Below are positions 61,204-64,000 of a DNA stretch of 64,000 nt, in pieces. This DNA is from Pseudokineococcus lusitanus. Lineage in GTDB: Bacteria; Actinomycetota; Actinomycetes; Actinomycetales; Quadrisphaeraceae. Under the pieces are notes generated by a model. It saw only the letters and a program-made list of their open reading frames with translations. It was not told the DNA's origin and did not search any database. A program made the translations under genes and the position numbers. Where the stretch lies: NCBI RefSeq assembly GCF_003751265.1, contig NZ_RJKN01000003.1, positions 62,001-126,000 on the forward strand, read 5' to 3'. How positions within the stretch are numbered: position 1 is the stretch's first letter; every line of letters begins with the position of its first letter.

Positions 61204-62427
61204 TCAGCCCCCGGCGAGCGGGTCGACGTCCTCGCCGTCGCGGGTCCAGCCGCTGACGTCGACGTCGGTCGCCGCCGGCGCGGAGAGGAGCCCGTCCGGG
61301 CCCCCCTCGACGGCGAGCCCGGTGAGGGTGACGCCGGTGATCGTCTCGCCCTCGCCGTCGGCGATGACGCCGACCTGGCGGCTGGCGGACGCCCGCGTGC
61401 CGACGACCTCGAGGTCCTCGACCGTGACGTCGGAGACGGAGGACTCGCTGCTGCCGTCGTAGACGAGGACGGCACCGTGGTCGATGCCCTCGTCGGTGTT
61501 GGCGTCGGCGACCCGGCCGCCGTCGAGGACGACGCGCGCCACCGACGTCGTGAAGTAGGGCTCGCCCTCGGCCGCCACGTAGACGCCGGCCGCGCCGGTG
61601 CCCTCCACGTCGACGTCGGTCCACGTGACGTCCTCGCCGCCGACGACCGACAGGCCGCGCGCCGCGGAGCCGCGGACGACCGGGCTCTCCACCTCGACGC
61701 GCGCGGAGGGCGCGCCGTCCTGGGCGTAGGAGACGACGGCGATGCCGTCGTCCCCGGTGTCCCGCGTCGTCGCGTCGACGACCCGGCCGTCGTGGGACCC
61801 GCCGCTGACGTGGATCCCGTCGGCGCGCGTCCCCTCGACGACGACGTCCTCGAGGAGGAAGTCCGAGGAGGCGCCGTCGAGGAAGATGCCGGCCGCCGCG
61901 GAGCCGCGGACGGTGACGTCGCGGACCTCCACGCCGGTCGTCCCCCGCAGGAGCAGCCGCTGCTGCTCGGTGGCGTCCCAGCGGCGCGTCGTCTCCGGCA
62001 CGGTGAGCAGGAGGTCGGAGATCTCGACGTCGTCGGCCTCGACCCGGAAGGAGGACCGCTCCTCGTCGGTCGCGCGCAGCTCGCCCCCGCCGGTGACGTG
62101 CACGTCCGGCACGGTGAGGACGAGGACGTCGGCGTGGGTGTACGTCGAGCCCTCGGCCAGCTCGAGGCGCTGGCCCGGCTCGAGGGCGTCGAGCGTCGTC
62201 TGCAGCGCCGCGGTGTCGTCGGCCACGCCGTCGCCGACGGCGCCGAAGTCCTCGGGACGGACGGTCTCGGGCCGCGTGAGCAGCCAGACGACGAGCCCTA
62301 CGACGAGCGCGAGCAGCACGACGCCGGCCACGACGACCGGCGCACGACGACGGGCGGGCCGCCGGGGCCCCTGCGTCCCCGCGGTCGCCGCCGCCCCGTC
62401 CGTCGTCGTCGGCCCGGGGGCCGTCAC
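61204..62427 (-). CDS. membrane-anchored beta-helix protein (pectate-lyase-3-like)
   Basis: A 407-residue protein with a short cytosolic Arg-rich head, one helix (~29-51, APVVVAGVVLLALVVGLVVWLL) and an extracellular beta-helix domain ~57-407 (DFGAVGDGVADDTAALQ). It is paralogous to the secreted protein at 47088-48827 (RDTGDDGIAVVSYAQDGAPSARVEV; VVGGEDVTWTDVDVEGTGAAGVYVA; TRASASRQVGVI). It lacks the N-terminal domain and Thr-Pro linker. GTG 62427 overlaps the priming transferase stop, so polymer modification at the membrane is likely tied to synthesis. Confidence 0.85.
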   Translation of the reverse strand: MTAPGPTTTDGAAATAGTQGPRRPARRRAPVVVAGVVLLALVVGLVVWLLTRPETVRPEDFGAVGDGVADDTAALQTTLDALEPGQRLELAEGSTYTHADVLVLTVPDVHVTGGGELRATDEERSSFRVEADDVEISDLLLTVPETTRRWDATEQQRLLLRGTTGVEVRDVTVRGSAAAGIFLDGASSDFLLEDVVVEGTRADGIHVSGGSHDGRVVDATTRDTGDDGIAVVSYAQDGAPSARVEVESPVVRGSAARGLSVVGGEDVTWTDVDVEGTGAAGVYVAAEGEPYFTTSVARVVLDGGRVADANTDEGIDHGAVLVYDGSSESSVSDVTVEDLEVVGTRASASRQVGVIADGEGETITGVTLTGLAVEGGPDGLLSAPAATDVDVSGWTRDGEDVDPLAGG

Positions 62428-63989
62428 GCCCCACCGCCGCGCAGGACCTCGCGCAGGGTGAGGAGGACGATCTTGATGTCGAGCCAGAGCGACCAGTTGG
62501 CGATGTAGTAGTTGTCGTACCGGGCGCGGTCCTGGATGGACGTGTCGCCGCGGAGGCCGTTCACCTGCGACCAGCCGGTGAGGCCGACGGGCACGCGGTG
62601 CCGGGCCCAGTAGCGCTCGTGGTCGCGCGAGAACTGCTCGACGAAGGTGGGCCGCTCCGGGCGGGGGCCGACGACCGACATGTCGCCGCGGAGGATGTTG
62701 AAGAGCTGCGGCAGCTCGTCGAGCGAGGTCTTGCGCAGGAACTTGCCGATGGGGCTGACCCTCGAGTCGTTGGCGATGTTCCAGTTGGTGCGGCTCTCCT
62801 CCTCGTTGGCGGGCCGCATCGAGCGGAACTTCAGCACCGTGATGGGCCGCGACCAGACGCCGACCCGCTCCTGGCGGAAGAGGACCGGGAAGCCCGAGTC
62901 GATGACGACGGCGGCGGCCACCGCGAGCATGACCGGGGCCAGCAGCAGGAGGGCGACGGCGGCGACGGCGCGGTCGACGACCGTCTTGACGAGCCACGTC
63001 GGCGAGGAGCGGACGTCGGTGCGCAGGCGCACCAGCGGGAGGCCGCGGAGGCTCTCCACGTCGGGGCCGTCGTGCTGCAGCTCGAACAGGCGCGGCACGA
63101 CGAGCACCTCGCAGCCGTGCGAGGCGGCGACGATGACGCTGTCGACGACCTCCGCCTCCGGGGAGGAGCTGTAGGCCACGACGACGACCTCGACGTCGTG
63201 CTCGACGATCGCCTCGTGGAGGCGGGACTCGTCCTCGAGGAGGACGGGGACGTCGGCGACGGCCGAGGCCCGGTTGCCGCTGTGGCCGTCGATGAAGCCG
63301 ACCGGCAGCAGCCCCCGCTCGGGGTGGCGCAGCATCGCCGCGACGAGCTCGGTGCCGACGGAGCCGGCGCCGAGGACGAGCGTGCGGCGGCGCGTCCGCG
63401 GGTCACGGCGGAGCCGGCGGCGCAGCGCGCCGTAGAGGACGACGCGCAGCAGGGTCGAGGCGACGACGAAGAGCGTGAGGAAGACGACCGTCGGCTCGAG
63501 CAGCTGGGCGCTGCCCCACAGCACGACGGAGATGCTCGCGACGCCGAGCGTCGCGACGGCGCTCTGCGCGACCTGCGGCAGCTCGTCGAGGACGCTGAGG
63601 CCGAGGCGGCGGCGGTAGAGCCCGAGGGTCGTCCGCGCGAAGACGAGCAGCAGCGCGGTGAGGACCGTCATGAGGCTGTGGAGCTCGACGGCGAGGGCCG
63701 CGGCGACGACGACGACGACGTCGACCGCGACGACGAGCGCCGTCGTCCGGCTGATGCGCCGGCGGCGGCGGGTGCCCGTGGCGGCCGCCGCGGCGAGGAT
63801 GTTCCCGACGTCGGTGGCCGGGCGGCCGTCCCCGCCACGCTCGGTGACGAGCGCGAGGCGGGTGGCGGCGCGGGTGCGCGGGCCGGGGATGTCCGTGGCA
63901 CGCGGGGCGACGACACGGTCGACGCCCCCGGCGGCGACGGGGCCGCCGTCGCGGTGGTGACCGGGCGTAGGGCTCGCGGGCTCAGCCAT
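62424..63989 (-). CDS. priming polyprenyl glycosylphosphotransferase (WcaJ/WbaP type)
   Basis: A 521-residue enzyme that puts the first sugar phosphate on undecaprenyl phosphate. Four N-terminal helices, a CoA-binding-like Rossmann domain (TLVLGAGSVGTELVAAMLRHPERGLLPVGFID), then a fifth helix and the catalytic domain with LKFRSMRPANEEE, FLRKTSLDELPQLFNILRGDMSVVGPRPERP and GLTGWSQVNGLRG. An 80-residue disordered head precedes. ATG 63989 lies 11 bases from the window edge, so its promoter is out of view. It starts the minus-strand arm of the locus. Confidence 0.95.
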   Translation of the reverse strand: MAEPASPTPGHHRDGGPVAAGGVDRVVAPRATDIPGPRTRAATRLALVTERGGDGRPATDVGNILAAAAATGTRRRRRISRTTALVVAVDVVVVVAAALAVELHSLMTVLTALLLVFARTTLGLYRRRLGLSVLDELPQVAQSAVATLGVASISVVLWGSAQLLEPTVVFLTLFVVASTLLRVVLYGALRRRLRRDPRTRRRTLVLGAGSVGTELVAAMLRHPERGLLPVGFIDGHSGNRASAVADVPVLLEDESRLHEAIVEHDVEVVVVAYSSSPEAEVVDSVIVAASHGCEVLVVPRLFELQHDGPDVESLRGLPLVRLRTDVRSSPTWLVKTVVDRAVAAVALLLLAPVMLAVAAAVVIDSGFPVLFRQERVGVWSRPITVLKFRSMRPANEEESRTNWNIANDSRVSPIGKFLRKTSLDELPQLFNILRGDMSVVGPRPERPTFVEQFSRDHERYWARHRVPVGLTGWSQVNGLRGDTSIQDRARYDNYYIANWSLWLDIKIVLLTLREVLRGGGA

Positions 63990-64000
63990 GCGTCTCGGGG

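Noticed and set aside
43922-63989. Genomic island with transfer genes
   Set aside because: No transposase, integrase, tRNA boundary or base-composition change was seen; the polysaccharide locus has the same GC-rich codon use as its neighbours.

Overview
The window is chromosomal DNA of a very GC-rich actinobacterium (Actinomycetes). The evidence is the strong G/C bias at third codon positions, frequent GTG starts, many 1-4 base stop/start overlaps, and core gene blocks ordered as in other actinobacteria: PASTA kinase next to class II DAHP synthase; rpsO-pnp-M16 peptidase; truB-rbfA-infB-ylxR-nusA-rimP-DUF4439 protein-proS. I cannot fix the genus; a Kineosporiales- or Micrococcales-like organism would fit, but that is a guess.

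Layout. Bases 1-9000 carry the end of a PASTA Ser/Thr kinase, a DUF1304 membrane protein, a sulfite-oxidase-like protein with threonine aldolase, the first shikimate enzyme, and a coupled operon of HAD phosphatase, thyX, Gfo/Idh/MocA oxidoreductase and ThuA-like protein. Bases 9000-16000 hold a DUF418-like membrane protein, a solo AbiEi/DUF559 nuclease-like gene flanked by 42-bp palindromes, and an FMN-riboswitch operon ribE-ribBA-ribH that runs by overlaps into dapB. Bases 16000-38300 are the translation, RNA and ribosome-maturation core: M16 peptidase, pnp, rpsO, ribF, truB, rbfA, infB, ylxR, nusA, rimP, proS, plus an M14 peptidase, a sugar transporter and a pyruvyltransferase-like gene. Bases 38300-43000 hold an alcohol dehydrogenase, a MIP18/DUF59 protein, an amidohydrolase and a divergent GAF/Fis regulator. 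This is the accessory set usually seen beside actinobacterial propane-type diiron monooxygenases, but no monooxygenase gene is present. Bases 43900-63989 form a large exopolysaccharide locus: a priming glycosylphosphotransferase, chain-length co-polymerase, Wzy-like polymerase, two Wzx-like flippases, six glycosyltransferases, and two paralogous beta-helix proteins (one secreted, one membrane-anchored).

Most striking are three unrelated-looking intergenic arrays (8854-9019, 30275-30498, 35490-35593) that all repeat with a period of exactly 41 bp and are built on palindromes. In the six-unit array two units carry paired base changes that keep the hairpin. A 42-bp palindrome sharing a core with the first array stands on both sides of the DUF559 gene. 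Together they look like a genome-specific family of REP-like palindromic repeats.

Many single genes or operon heads have a -10-like hexamer 6-7 bases before the start codon, pointing to leaderless transcripts. This moves the DAHP synthase start to 5210 and supports 38262 for proS.
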